Shown piece after piece: positions 24,142 through 32,256 of a stretch of DNA of 39,336 bases. Below the pieces are notes generated by a model. That model was given only the letters and a program-made list of their open reading frames with translations. It did no database searches and was not told where the DNA came from. The position numbers and the translations under genes are program-made. Source of the stretch: DASYSA01 sp036003885 (GTDB lineage: Bacteria > Acidobacteriota > Blastocatellia > UBA7656); assembly GCA_036003885.1 (NCBI GenBank), contig DASYSA010000656.1:1-39336 (forward strand). The letters run 5' to 3'. Positions within the stretch are counted from its first letter, which is position 1; every line of letters begins with the position of its first letter.

Positions 24142-24437
24142 TCTTTACTAAGGCTCTGGAATCCGCTGAGCAAAGCTTGCTTTTAAGATACTCCTTGAGG
24201 TGTCAACACGCCAGCTGCAGTGGTTCACACTGTCGTTACTCGATGAAACTGGGGTCTGAGAAGTTAGCAGAAGAAAACGGCTACAAGAGAGGGCAAGTTT
24301 TCCGCTAAGGCGAAGGAACTGAATTCGTCTAGGATCCCAGGATATCAGATAACAGGCGGGTTGTTGTAATGACGAGATTGCGCCATCAAGGCTTATCGCG
24401 GCGTGATCCGGCGAACCGCGAACGCGCTTCTTACAAT

Positions 24438-24662
24438 TCATTTGGGCCCCTTCTGCTTAAGCTGAGGGTCAGGCTGCCCTCGATAGAGGAAACGGCTGCT
24501 AATGGTAGCGGCAGTCGCGGCCACTGTGAAAACCCAAGTCAGTGGATGGATGCCTATTGTAAGCAGAGAGCCGATGGCCATAGCGACCAGCGATATCTGA
24601 GCGAAGGCAAGAAATAATCGCAGCCAACCCCACACTATTTTGTGCCTTGTAGTGTCATTCAC
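24438..24662 (-). CDS. Small two-helix membrane protein
   Basis: This 74-residue protein starts at a GTG at 24662. It has two hydrophobic segments, LFLAFAQISLVAMAIGSLLT and WVFTVAATAATISSRFLY, joined by a short turn with Pro, and a charged tail with Lys and Gln. No family is recognised. A preceding 30-codon frame overlaps its start by eight bases, which would allow translational coupling. It is short and its ribosome binding site is weak, but the clean transmembrane pattern argues that it is real. Confidence 0.55.
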   Translation of the reverse strand: MNDTTRHKIVWGWLRLFLAFAQISLVAMAIGSLLTIGIHPLTWVFTVAATAATISSRFLYRGQPDPQLKQKGPK

Positions 24663-24747
24663 TCTCAGACCCCACGCGCCATAAGAGATCTTCCTTCTGG
24701 AGGGCCCGAATCAGGAGAACGATGCAGATGCCATACAACGCAAACAT
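24655..24747 (-). CDS. Possible 30-residue membrane microprotein
   Basis: The ATG at 24747 opens a 30-codon frame starting MFALYGICIVLLIRALQKED: a single hydrophobic helix followed by charged residues. Its stop overlaps the GTG start of the next small membrane ORF. It lies downstream of the alkaline phosphatase on the same strand. Evidence is limited to the hydrophobic pattern and the overlap, and no ribosome binding site is clear. Confidence 0.3.
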   Translation of the reverse strand: MFALYGICIVLLIRALQKEDLLWRVGSESE

Positions 24748-24823
24748 TGCACTTCGAATTTGGCGTACGGCTGCATGCCTGACAGGGACGATTCGCTGTT
24801 CACGGCGTAGCAATCAATGGCTC

Positions 24824-26503
24824 CTATTTCGTCGATAAGGCCTCGGCAAGAACTCGGCCAGTGCGATTCGACGGCGGTTCAATTCCAAGCAGGGCGCAAA
24901 GAGTTGGGGCGATGTCGGCCGGTGCACAGTCCTGGTAATAGCGATCCGGCCGGATCGCGCCACCGGAGAGAATGATCGGGACGTGAGTGTCGTAGTCGTA
25001 TGGCGACCCGTGCGTTGTCACCAATTCGCCCTCGGCCAGGAAATTGAATGGGTTGGTAATCAACCAAACATCACCCGAACGTTTTGGATTGAAGCCGTTC
25101 GAGACGCGACGCGAAATCGGACCGGGCGGCATCTGACCGTTCACGATTTGAGTGCGCGTAAAGCAGGCTGCTATTCCGGGAATGGTCAGCAGAGCGCTGG
25201 CTGCGACGCGCTCCACTTCCGCCGGGTCAGATTTGGCATCCGAGATCACCTTGCGATCCAGGTAGACCTGGTCATTGACCAGCGCGAGCACCCACTTGCC
25301 GCTCCCGAATCGCTCCGAAAGCGCCTTCTCGACTATCTCGACACACCTGGCGGGATCAATCACGCTCGCATCGATTTTGTTGAGGCTTAATAACCGCGGA
25401 ACGGGAGATACTCCGTGATCACCCGTCACAGCCACCAGAGTACTCGAAAGCCCGACATGCTGGTCTATGTAACTTAGAAGGTCGCCAATCACACCGTCGA
25501 GTCGAACATAGGTATCTTCAACCTCTTCGCTATCGGGGCCGTAGGCGTGACCGACAAGGTCAGGCGTGGAAAAACTTATTGCCAGCAGATCGGGATACTT
25601 GTCAGACCCTAGCGACTCGCCGACGATGGCCGCCTTGGCAAAATCAGCGAGGTATTCGGACGCGAATGGGGTGTATTGAAATGTCTTATAAAACTCTTCG
25701 CCCGGCTTTTCCTCTCCGCCGGTGACTGTGTAAGGAAAATGACGGCCCAGTGGCGATCCCCTTACGTCCGTGGTTACGCCCTGGGTGAGTTCATAATAGC
25801 CCGGTCCGAGCGCGCGATCCCACACCTTGCCGAAATATGCATCTGCTTTTCGCTCGCCATTGAACTTGTCCACCCATCCCGGCAACGAAGCGAAGTAGTA
25901 ATCACTCGATACAAGAGTTCCGGAGGAGGCGTCGAACCAGTATGCGCCGTTGGCCTCCCTGCCTCCGGGCAGTACTGCGGCACGGTCCTTGAGCGCTACC
26001 GCTACGACTTTCGACCTGAATTCGGTCGCCAGCCTCATCTGGTCGCCAATAGTGGTGCCGATCAAAATACGCGGACTGGCGGGACGAGTCGTCTTTGTGT
26101 AGGACTGCGTTCCATAGCTCGTAACAAGTTTTGCAGAATCGTCCGAAACCATTACGCGCTGTGTATCTGATTCGCGGTCGTACCAGTTATTGCCGACGAT
26201 GCCATTCTGAGCCGGCACCGAACCGGTGAAGATCGAAGCATGTCCGGGCGCGGTGTAGGTCTGAGCATAGTCATAGTTAGCGTTAACGAAGAGGGCTCCC
26301 TCGTTCATTAACCTCTTGAACCCTCTGGTCCCGAAGGCATCCTTGAAACGCTCCAGAAAGTCGTAGCGAAACTGGTCCACGACTATAACGACGACGAGCT
26401 TAGGCCTCGCGCTCGAGCTGGATGGGTCGCAGCCGGTGCTGCCAAGCACGAGGTGCGCTGCGGTAAGAGCAAAGGCCAACAGCCTCGATATCGAAGGCTT
26501 CAT
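24824..26503 (-). CDS. PafA-type alkaline phosphatase (exported)
   Basis: This is a phosphomonoesterase of the alkaline phosphatase superfamily, closest in pattern to the phosphate-irrepressible PafA group. The Thr nucleophile is in YTAPGHASIFTGSVPAQNGI. Metal ligands are seen in VVIVVDQFRYD, FSTPDLVGHAYGPDSEE, VTGDHGVSPVPR and HGSPYDYDTHVP. GNNWYD holds the Asn, and KVVAVALKDRAAVLPGG holds the Lys-x-Arg pair that mark PafA rather than PhoA. The start at 26503 gives 559 residues with an N-terminal export signal ending near GSTGC, possibly a lipoprotein although the box is imperfect; a GTG at 26515 is the alternative. The enzyme would release phosphate outside the cytoplasm. No Pho box was identified. 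Confidence 0.9.
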   Translation of the reverse strand: MKPSISRLLAFALTAAHLVLGSTGCDPSSSSARPKLVVVIVVDQFRYDFLERFKDAFGTRGFKRLMNEGALFVNANYDYAQTYTAPGHASIFTGSVPAQNGIVGNNWYDRESDTQRVMVSDDSAKLVTSYGTQSYTKTTRPASPRILIGTTIGDQMRLATEFRSKVVAVALKDRAAVLPGGREANGAYWFDASSGTLVSSDYYFASLPGWVDKFNGERKADAYFGKVWDRALGPGYYELTQGVTTDVRGSPLGRHFPYTVTGGEEKPGEEFYKTFQYTPFASEYLADFAKAAIVGESLGSDKYPDLLAISFSTPDLVGHAYGPDSEEVEDTYVRLDGVIGDLLSYIDQHVGLSSTLVAVTGDHGVSPVPRLLSLNKIDASVIDPARCVEIVEKALSERFGSGKWVLALVNDQVYLDRKVISDAKSDPAEVERVAASALLTIPGIAACFTRTQIVNGQMPPGPISRRVSNGFNPKRSGDVWLITNPFNFLAEGELVTTHGSPYDYDTHVPIILSGGAIRPDRYYQDCAPADIAPTLCALLGIEPPSNRTGRVLAEALSTK

Positions 26504-27150
26504 ATTCCATCTCACGGTGTCGATCGTCGTGCGCTATCGCCGATCGCGTCCGTATCCCCTTCTTCGGAGTAATCGAGATCAAGACACTGGCCGGGACTCG
26601 TCGGGGTCGAGATCCTGGAAATGAGCTGCACAATCTTCGGTCAGATATGGAAGTCTAAGACCTGTCTGTTAACAAGGTGTTACGACGCTGTTGCGTTTGG
26701 GTGAACGCAGCCTCAAGCCAGTTCTTCAAAGAAGGGTTAATATCTACGTCATAATCTGGTAATTCGAGAGGGACAATATGCAACTCTTGATTAGTATGTA
26801 ATGCCTGTCGTTGGTACTCGGAAGATGGACGACGCTCCAGGATCGACAGCCTTGGAACGAAGACTCGATCGACCCCGGGCGCGGCCACTCGGCCTTAGGC
26901 GAGTGAGGCCGGTGGCTACGCAATCAGCCCGTCGCGCTTATCATCGCGCGACTCACTGCCGGGGACGCTTCGAAGAGGAATACTAAACGCGCTCCGTTAC
27001 GAGATGGTGACGGCGATGTGAATTATCCAACAAGATTTCAAACCCTTGTTTCCTTTTACGCTACCCTGGCGGTGTTTTTGTTTAGCGAAGGTACTCGCTC
27101 TCAATCAGAGAGACCAGGTTTGTGGCAGGCTGCTGCAAGTCAACTTGACA
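26504..27150. other. Stretch without a supported gene; two hairpins
   Basis: About 650 bases with no gene I can support. A 77-codon frame on the minus strand (26655-26888) has no family and crosses a hairpin, and an 84-codon plus-strand frame (27018-27272) overlaps a better minus-strand gene. At 26882-26911 there is an imperfect hairpin (GGCC...ACTC and GAGTGAGGCC arms). At 26931-26952 there is a perfect 7-bp stem (GTCGCGC/GCGCGAC) with an 8-base loop. Neither is followed by a T-run. The region may hold the leader of the phosphatase gene and a structured RNA, but this is not shown. Confidence 0.4.
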
Positions 27151-27525
27151 CTACTTTGGGCACTCGTGTGAGGATCCCGGCTCGAAGCTCTCTATTGCCT
27201 TACCCACGTCTTCCAATTCGTCTATATGCCGGCTCAGCGCTTCGCGATGACATCGCGGACACTCGCCGATGATCACGAGATTGTCCTTGTCATCTCGCGT
27301 AAACCGCAATGTACCGTCGGACTCAGTTATACTTACGACAACGCCATAGGTTGTGTCTTCGAGGTTTCGCTGATAGTCAGGGTCCTCGGCCTCTCGAGGA
27401 AGAAACTCGGCAATCTCTTCCTCGATCTTCTTTGCTTTTCGCTTGCGCTTCTTCTGGTCGGCCTGTTGCTGCTTCTCATCCTCGCGGGACCAGGCTTCGA
27501 GTGCGTACGCTCTCAATGTTGGCAT
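27151..27525 (-). CDS. Small charged protein with Cys/His cluster, unknown function
   Basis: This 124-residue protein starts at the ATG at 27525 behind GAGGAG at ideal spacing. The N-terminal half is a strongly charged helix with a Lys/Arg-rich core (DQKKRKRKAKKIEEE), perhaps coiled coil. The C-terminal part has a beta-like stretch (GVVVSITESDGTLRFTRDD), then GECPRCHREALSRH and a final SSHECPK. The CxxC plus His/Cys residues could bind zinc. I recognise no family. No partner is visible: the phosphatase gene lies downstream on the same strand, about 650 bases away. The ribosome binding site and composition make it a likely real gene. Confidence 0.65.
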   Translation of the reverse strand: MPTLRAYALEAWSREDEKQQQADQKKRKRKAKKIEEEIAEFLPREAEDPDYQRNLEDTTYGVVVSITESDGTLRFTRDDKDNLVIIGECPRCHREALSRHIDELEDVGKAIESFEPGSSHECPK

Positions 27526-27976
27526 TTTTCTCCTCACGTCTATTCTGGAAACGATCTTTTCTGCCAGATGCAACCTCCGCGGAAATGCGAATCAGACCAT
27601 GCGCCAATCGATGTCGAAGAACTCGAGTGTAATCAGTGGACGCGCGGCCTCCTTTGATTGCCTCTGAAAAAGGGTCAACTGTATTCACCAGACGTTACAA
27701 TCGAGTGTCGGTGAGGTTAACACGAGGCTAAATATTCAAGCTGGCTGGGTTCACTGATCGGTTCTTTCGACGGTTATCACGTTCTTACGGCAGATTGGGC
27801 TTTGACCTGCCAAACGCCTGGTGATGTCAAACGTTTCAAGACCTGCAGTTATGCCGCATCGGCAAATAGATAGTTAATTGAAATTTCACACCACCTTTGC
27901 AGCTGGTTTACACGACCTCACTAAGATATCCATTTACCTGACACTGGAACGCTGCGTCTTCAGGAGGTCCATAATA
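27526..27976. other. Stretch without a supported gene
   Basis: Between the small Cys/His gene and the receptor remnant I see no gene, repeat or strong promoter. An AGGAGG ribosome binding site at 27962-27967 belongs to the remnant that starts at 27977. Confidence 0.4.
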
Positions 27977-28331
27977 ATGATTACTGCTGACAGAGGAACC
28001 AGAATCGTTCTGCTGCTCTCAATTCTTCTGGCGCCGATTGCAAGGCCTTTTCGCTGCTTCGGCGCAATCAACCTTTGGTACCTTCACAGGAACCGTAAGC
28101 GATGCCACAGCAGCGGTGTTTTCGATGTCGCTGGCGAAGAGGTTCTCACTCAACGAGAGCACAAGCCTGAGATACGAGGCGACATTCTCGAATCTATTCA
28201 ATCATACAAACCTCGAGGTGCCTTCTACTCTGAACATTTCGTCGCCCAACTTCGGGCGCATCACACGGACTCGGCCGGTTGATAATGCAGGTCCTCGAAC
28301 CATCCAGATGTCGCTGAGACTCTCGTTCTAG
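27977..28331 (+). pseudogene. Internally deleted, frameshifted Oar-like TonB-dependent receptor
   Basis: The ATG at 27977 follows a perfect AGGAGG box and begins a signal peptide (MITADRGTRIVLLLSILLAP). Near 28038 the sense continues in another frame: GLFAASAQSTFGTFTGTV, the cleavage site and first strand of the carboxypeptidase-regulatory domain. After only about ten more residues it joins directly to the last strands of an Oar-like outer-membrane barrel (RYEATFSNLFNHTNLEVPST ... MSLRLSF, then stop). These strands match the C-termini of the two intact receptors downstream (FRMEAFNLFNKTNLG ... LKLSF). Roughly 900 or more codons are missing. A strong terminator follows, so the ends of the original transcription unit survive. 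Confidence 0.88.
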
Positions 28332-28358
28332 CAATGTCTCTCTTGTGTCCCGCCTTTC

Positions 28359-28399
28359 AGTTCCACGGGTGTTCGCCAATCGCCCGTGGAACTTTTTTT
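28359..28399 (+). terminator. Strong intrinsic terminator after the receptor remnant
   Basis: AGTTCCACGGG (28359-28369) pairs perfectly with CCCGTGGAACT (28383-28393) to give an 11-bp stem with a 13-base loop, followed by seven T (28393-28399). It lies 28 bases after the stop of the remnant and should end plus-strand transcription. Confidence 0.9.
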
Positions 28400-28484
28400 C
28401 TGGCCTACTACGAGAGTTGACACAGATATAGGCGTGGGTTTGAAGCGTGGTCCTTCTGTGAGACGCGTTGGTCTGAAGCAACTG

Positions 28485-28513
28485 TTAACACTCTTTTCAC
28501 TTCCGGTTAATAC
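28485..28513 (+). promoter_or_regulatory. Possible sigma-70-type promoter before the receptor stub
   Basis: TTAACA (28485-28490) and TAATAC (28508-28513) are separated by exactly 17 bases. This would start transcription near 28520, ahead of the 30-codon stub at 28592 and the intact receptor at 28734. The -10 match is moderate. Confidence 0.4.
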
Positions 28514-28591
28514 TCTGCGAACACGGGCGCGATAAGTTGTGACTCTCGATAGTGCACAGTCGCTGCAAGTCTAGGTCAGGAGATTACTCCT

Positions 28592-28684
28592 ATGACCACA
28601 AATAGGCTCTTTCGGGTTGCAATCGGTCTGTGTTTTCTTGTGGCAGGAGCTTTTGCTCACTCCCAGTTCGGCGCGATTAGTTAA
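28592..28684 (+). pseudogene. 30-codon signal-peptide stub of an Oar-like receptor
   Basis: The ATG at 28592 has a GGAG box upstream. It encodes a complete signal peptide (FRVAIGLCFLVAGAFAHS) followed by QFGAIS and then TAA. QFGAIS is how the mature carboxypeptidase-regulatory domain of Oar-like receptors often begins (normally continuing GTV-D-SGA). The intact receptor starts 49 bases later with QFDTATVLGTV at the same point after its own signal. The stub is therefore best read as the 5' end of a deleted receptor gene. A coding leader for the downstream receptor is the alternative. Confidence 0.7.
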
Positions 28685-28733
28685 TTGGTCGTCTGAGTTC
28701 AGTCTGCTGACCATCCATTCATAGGGAGGTATC

Positions 28734-31700
28734 GTGAATCATCAAAGCCAGTTCGCTCGAGTTCTACAAAGTTTAGCCGGCATATTCGCAATTCTGATTT
28801 CTGCTACGCCTTCCAACGCTCAATTCGACACCGCCACAGTGCTAGGCACCGTCAAAGATTCAAGCGGCGCCGTCATCTCCGGCGCGACGCTCACACTAAA
28901 GAACATTGAGACAGGTATTTCTGTTGCCGCTCAGACCGATGCAGATGGAAACTTTCAATTCACTAATATCAAGATCGGCAATTACCGTGTCAGTGCTGAA
29001 AGGGAAGGCTTTTCGACGGCGGTTGCAGAGCGCGTCAATCTCACCGTCAATGCGCGCCAGCGTGTCGATCTGACGATGCAGCCGGGCGCAGTGTCCGAAA
29101 GCGTTTTTGTCACGGGCGCGGTGGCATTGCTCGAAGCCGACTCAAGCGTACGCGGCCAGGTCGTGCAGCGCGACCAGATCGTCAACCTTCCGCTCAACGG
29201 GCGCTCGTATGCAAACCTTGCGCTGCTGACGCCCGGCGTTCGCGAATCGTCGCAGAACGGCATCACCACGGCCGGCCGCGAAGCGTCATTCAACGTTAAC
29301 GGCCTGCGCAACACGGTCAACAACTTCCTGCTCGACGGTGTAGACAACAATGCCTACGGCACCAGCAATCAGAGCTTCTCCAGCCAGGTCGTACAGCTCT
29401 CGCCGGACGCGGTGCAGGAGTTCAAGGTGCAGACCAACACCTACAGCGCCGAATTTGGACGGAGCGGCGGTGCAGTGATCAACGCGGCATACCGCAGCGG
29501 CACCAATCAATTTCATGGCAATCTGTGGGAGTATCACCGCAATGCGGTGCTCAACGCCGTGGGTTTTTTCAAACCCGCGGGCGGTGTTAAGCCTCCTCTC
29601 ATCCGGAATCAATTTGGCTTAACGTTCGGCGGCCCTATTGTGAAGGATCACACGTTCTTCTTTCTGGATTACGAAGGGTTCCGGCAGATTTCGAAGGCAT
29701 TGGCCTTCTCCACGATTCCCACGCTCGCGCAGCGCGATGGCTTTCTCAGTGTTGATGTGCGCGACCCCTTCAGCGGCACTGTTTACAGAGCCGGTGAGAA
29801 GATCGCCATGACTTCATTCGCACGCAAGGTCCTGAGCGAGTTGCCTGCGCCGAACGCGCCGGGCGCTACAAATTTCCAGAACCTCGTACCGAACAAGGCA
29901 TACAACGATAAGTTCAACATCCGGCTTGATCACACGTTCAATCAGAAGCTGAGCGCCTTCGCTCGAATCAGCCATCGCAAGGTCAACAACTTCGAGGGGC
30001 CGAACATTCCTGGAGCGTCGGGCAGCAACCAGAACGGCCTGGTCGGCGTGCTCAATCAGCAACTCGCCGCCGGAGCGACGTATATCTTCGGCACCTCTTC
30101 GGTGCTCGATTTTCGTCTCGGCGTCATGCGCACGGAAGCAGGCAAGAAACCACCGCTCACCGGAGGGCCGAGCATGCTGCAGCTCTACGGCATCACCGGT
30201 TTACCGACCGACCCCACGATTACCGGCGGGTTGACGACCCAAACTATTGGCGGCCTCGCGCAGCTTGGGCGCCAGGCGACCAATCCGCAGTTTCAGAACC
30301 CGTCTACAGTTGATCCGCGCATCAACTACTCGTGGAGCTGGGGGCGTCACAGCCTGAAGAGCGGCTACGAATATCTGCTTGTCAACACTGATGTGCAGGA
30401 CACGAACCCGCTGATGGGATTGGACACCTACACAGGCCAATTCAGCCGCCCGGCGGGCGCGGCGGCCAACAATCTGTTCAACCTGGGCGACTTCATGTTC
30501 GGCGCGCGTTCACAGTACGAGTTGGCGGACTTGCTGGTCGTCAATCTGCGTCAGCGGCTGCATTATGCTTACCTGCAGGACGATTTCAAAGTCAGCCCAA
30601 AGCTGACACTCAACCTGGGCGTGCGATACGAGTTCTCGACGCCGATCTATGAGGATCAGAACCGCCTCTCGAACTACGATCCGAGAACAAACACGATCGT
30701 ACGAGCCAAAGATGGTTCGTTGTCTGACCGCGGCCTGGTTGATCCCGATTACAACAATTTCGCCCCGCGTATAGGTTTCGCATACAACCTGCTGGATAAG
30801 ACGGTGCTCCGGGGTGGTTACGGCATAGGCTACGTCTATTTCAACCGGCTGGGGAGCGCCGATCTGCTGGCGACCAACTTCCCGCAGATCACTCGCGCCA
30901 ACATCACGCAGGACGCCACCAACATCGCGGGCGGCCTTTGCACGGGGAACAACTTCACCGGCTGTTTCCGTGCGACGCAGCAAGGATACCCGTCGGGCTT
31001 GCCGAACAACGTTACGCTCTTCATCCCGCGCGACAAACGCTCGCCCTATATACAGAACTGGCAGCTCTCAATACAGCGCGAGCTGACCTCGAATATGTTG
31101 ATCGACATCGCGTACGTGGGCAATCACGCGCTGAAGCAGGTACTGCTGGCCGACGTGAATCAAGCGCGCCCATTGACCGCAGCTGAACTGGCACTGCCCG
31201 CCGCCCAGCGTCAGACTTTGGACCAACGCCGGCCGATTCAAGGCTTCAGATCGATTTCAGGCGTCCTGCCCGCGGCATTCTCCAATTATAATGCGCTGCA
31301 GATTAAGTTCGAGCGCCGGTTCTCAAAAGGTCTTTACCTGCTCAACTCGTTCACCTGGTCCAAAGCGATCGACAATGTCAGCCAGGTACTTGAAGAGCCG
31401 AACGGCAACGAGGGTCGCCCGCAGAATGTTTACAACATCGGGGCCGACCGCGGGCTCTCAGCGTATGATCAGCCGGTCAACAACACAACCAGCTTCGTCT
31501 GGGAACTGCCGGTAGGGCGGGGTCGGTCTCTGGGTCGCGACATTTCGCCGTGGTTGGACGGGGTGATCGGCGGTTGGGCTTTGACCGGGATCAACACGAT
31601 GTTGAGCGGCCAGACAATCAACTTGCGTTACCAGCCCTCGCCGGTGACGGCTAACCTGCCCTCCTTTCTCGGCGGCGTGTCGCTGCGCCCGAACGTCAGC

Positions 31701-32036
31701 GGCGATGTGCTGGCCCCGAGCGGCCAACGAACGATCGACAACTACTTCAACAAGACCAACATCACTATCCCAACCGTGGATCAACCGTTCGGCAACGCCG
31801 GGCGCAATATCGCACGGAGCAATGCCTTCTTCCAGTTCGACTTTGGACTGCAGAAGAACTTCCGACTCCCGTTCAACGAAGTCTCGAAAGTAGAGTTCCG
31901 CATGGAGGCGTTCAATCTCTTCAACAAAACAAACCTTGGCGCTGCCAATTCAGACCGCAGCAGTGCGGCGTTCGGCACGATTCGCTCGACGTTCTCGGCG
32001 CGGCAGGTTCAACTGGCGTTGAAACTATCGTTTTAG
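28734..32036 (+). CDS. Oar-like TonB-dependent outer-membrane receptor
   Basis: This 1100-residue outer-membrane protein has a signal peptide (cleavage near SNAQ) and an N-terminal carboxypeptidase-regulatory-like domain (about 31-125, with LGTVKDSSGAVISGATLTLK and DADGNFQFTNIKIGNYRVSA). A plug-like domain follows (LPLNGRSYANLALLTPGVRE; FLLDGVDNNAYG). The long beta-barrel ends in a terminal Phe (LALKLSF), the usual signal for outer-membrane insertion. Such OmpA-related/Oar-like receptors are expanded in Acidobacteriota. They are thought to import polysaccharide-derived or peptide ligands or to export proteins; the ligand here is unknown. No SusD partner is present. It follows a receptor stub and is followed after 220 bases by a second receptor. 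Confidence 0.92.
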   Translation: MNHQSQFARVLQSLAGIFAILISATPSNAQFDTATVLGTVKDSSGAVISGATLTLKNIETGISVAAQTDADGNFQFTNIKIGNYRVSAEREGFSTAVAERVNLTVNARQRVDLTMQPGAVSESVFVTGAVALLEADSSVRGQVVQRDQIVNLPLNGRSYANLALLTPGVRESSQNGITTAGREASFNVNGLRNTVNNFLLDGVDNNAYGTSNQSFSSQVVQLSPDAVQEFKVQTNTYSAEFGRSGGAVINAAYRSGTNQFHGNLWEYHRNAVLNAVGFFKPAGGVKPPLIRNQFGLTFGGPIVKDHTFFFLDYEGFRQISKALAFSTIPTLAQRDGFLSVDVRDPFSGTVYRAGEKIAMTSFARKVLSELPAPNAPGATNFQNLVPNKAYNDKFNIRLDHTFNQKLSAFARISHRKVNNFEGPNIPGASGSNQNGLVGVLNQQLAAGATYIFGTSSVLDFRLGVMRTEAGKKPPLTGGPSMLQLYGITGLPTDPTITGGLTTQTIGGLAQLGRQATNPQFQNPSTVDPRINYSWSWGRHSLKSGYEYLLVNTDVQDTNPLMGLDTYTGQFSRPAGAAANNLFNLGDFMFGARSQYELADLLVVNLRQRLHYAYLQDDFKVSPKLTLNLGVRYEFSTPIYEDQNRLSNYDPRTNTIVRAKDGSLSDRGLVDPDYNNFAPRIGFAYNLLDKTVLRGGYGIGYVYFNRLGSADLLATNFPQITRANITQDATNIAGGLCTGNNFTGCFRATQQGYPSGLPNNVTLFIPRDKRSPYIQNWQLSIQRELTSNMLIDIAYVGNHALKQVLLADVNQARPLTAAELALPAAQRQTLDQRRPIQGFRSISGVLPAAFSNYNALQIKFERRFSKGLYLLNSFTWSKAIDNVSQVLEEPNGNEGRPQNVYNIGADRGLSAYDQPVNNTTSFVWELPVGRGRSLGRDISPWLDGVIGGWALTGINTMLSGQTINLRYQPSPVTANLPSFLGGVSLRPNVSGDVLAPSGQRTIDNYFNKTNITIPTVDQPFGNAGRNIARSNAFFQFDFGLQKNFRLPFNEVSKVEFRMEAFNLFNKTNLGAANSDRSSAAFGTIRSTFSARQVQLALKLSF

Positions 32037-32256
32037 AGCGCGTCAGATCCAGCAGATCAGAGAGACCGATTGAAACTGATTGTTAAGCCCCGCCAATATG
32101 AGCGACTCGCACTCGCTCAACTGAACCAGCTTCGCTCAGGAGTATTCGATTAACAGAAAGTTCATCTCCGTGTAAACTCCGCGTCACTTCGCTAGGTTAG
32201 TGTACCCAACTTGTACCATTCTCAGCTTCATCCCGCTGCCGGAAGGACACTAACCT

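Noticed and set aside
26655..26888. 77-codon minus-strand frame
   Set aside because: There is no ribosome binding site and no family, and it crosses a hairpin. Its second half looks somewhat protein-like, but the evidence is too thin.
27018..27272. 84-codon plus-strand frame with a signal-like start
   Set aside because: It overlaps the 3' end of the minus-strand Cys/His gene, which has much better start signals, and its second half is Arg/Pro-rich shadow sequence.
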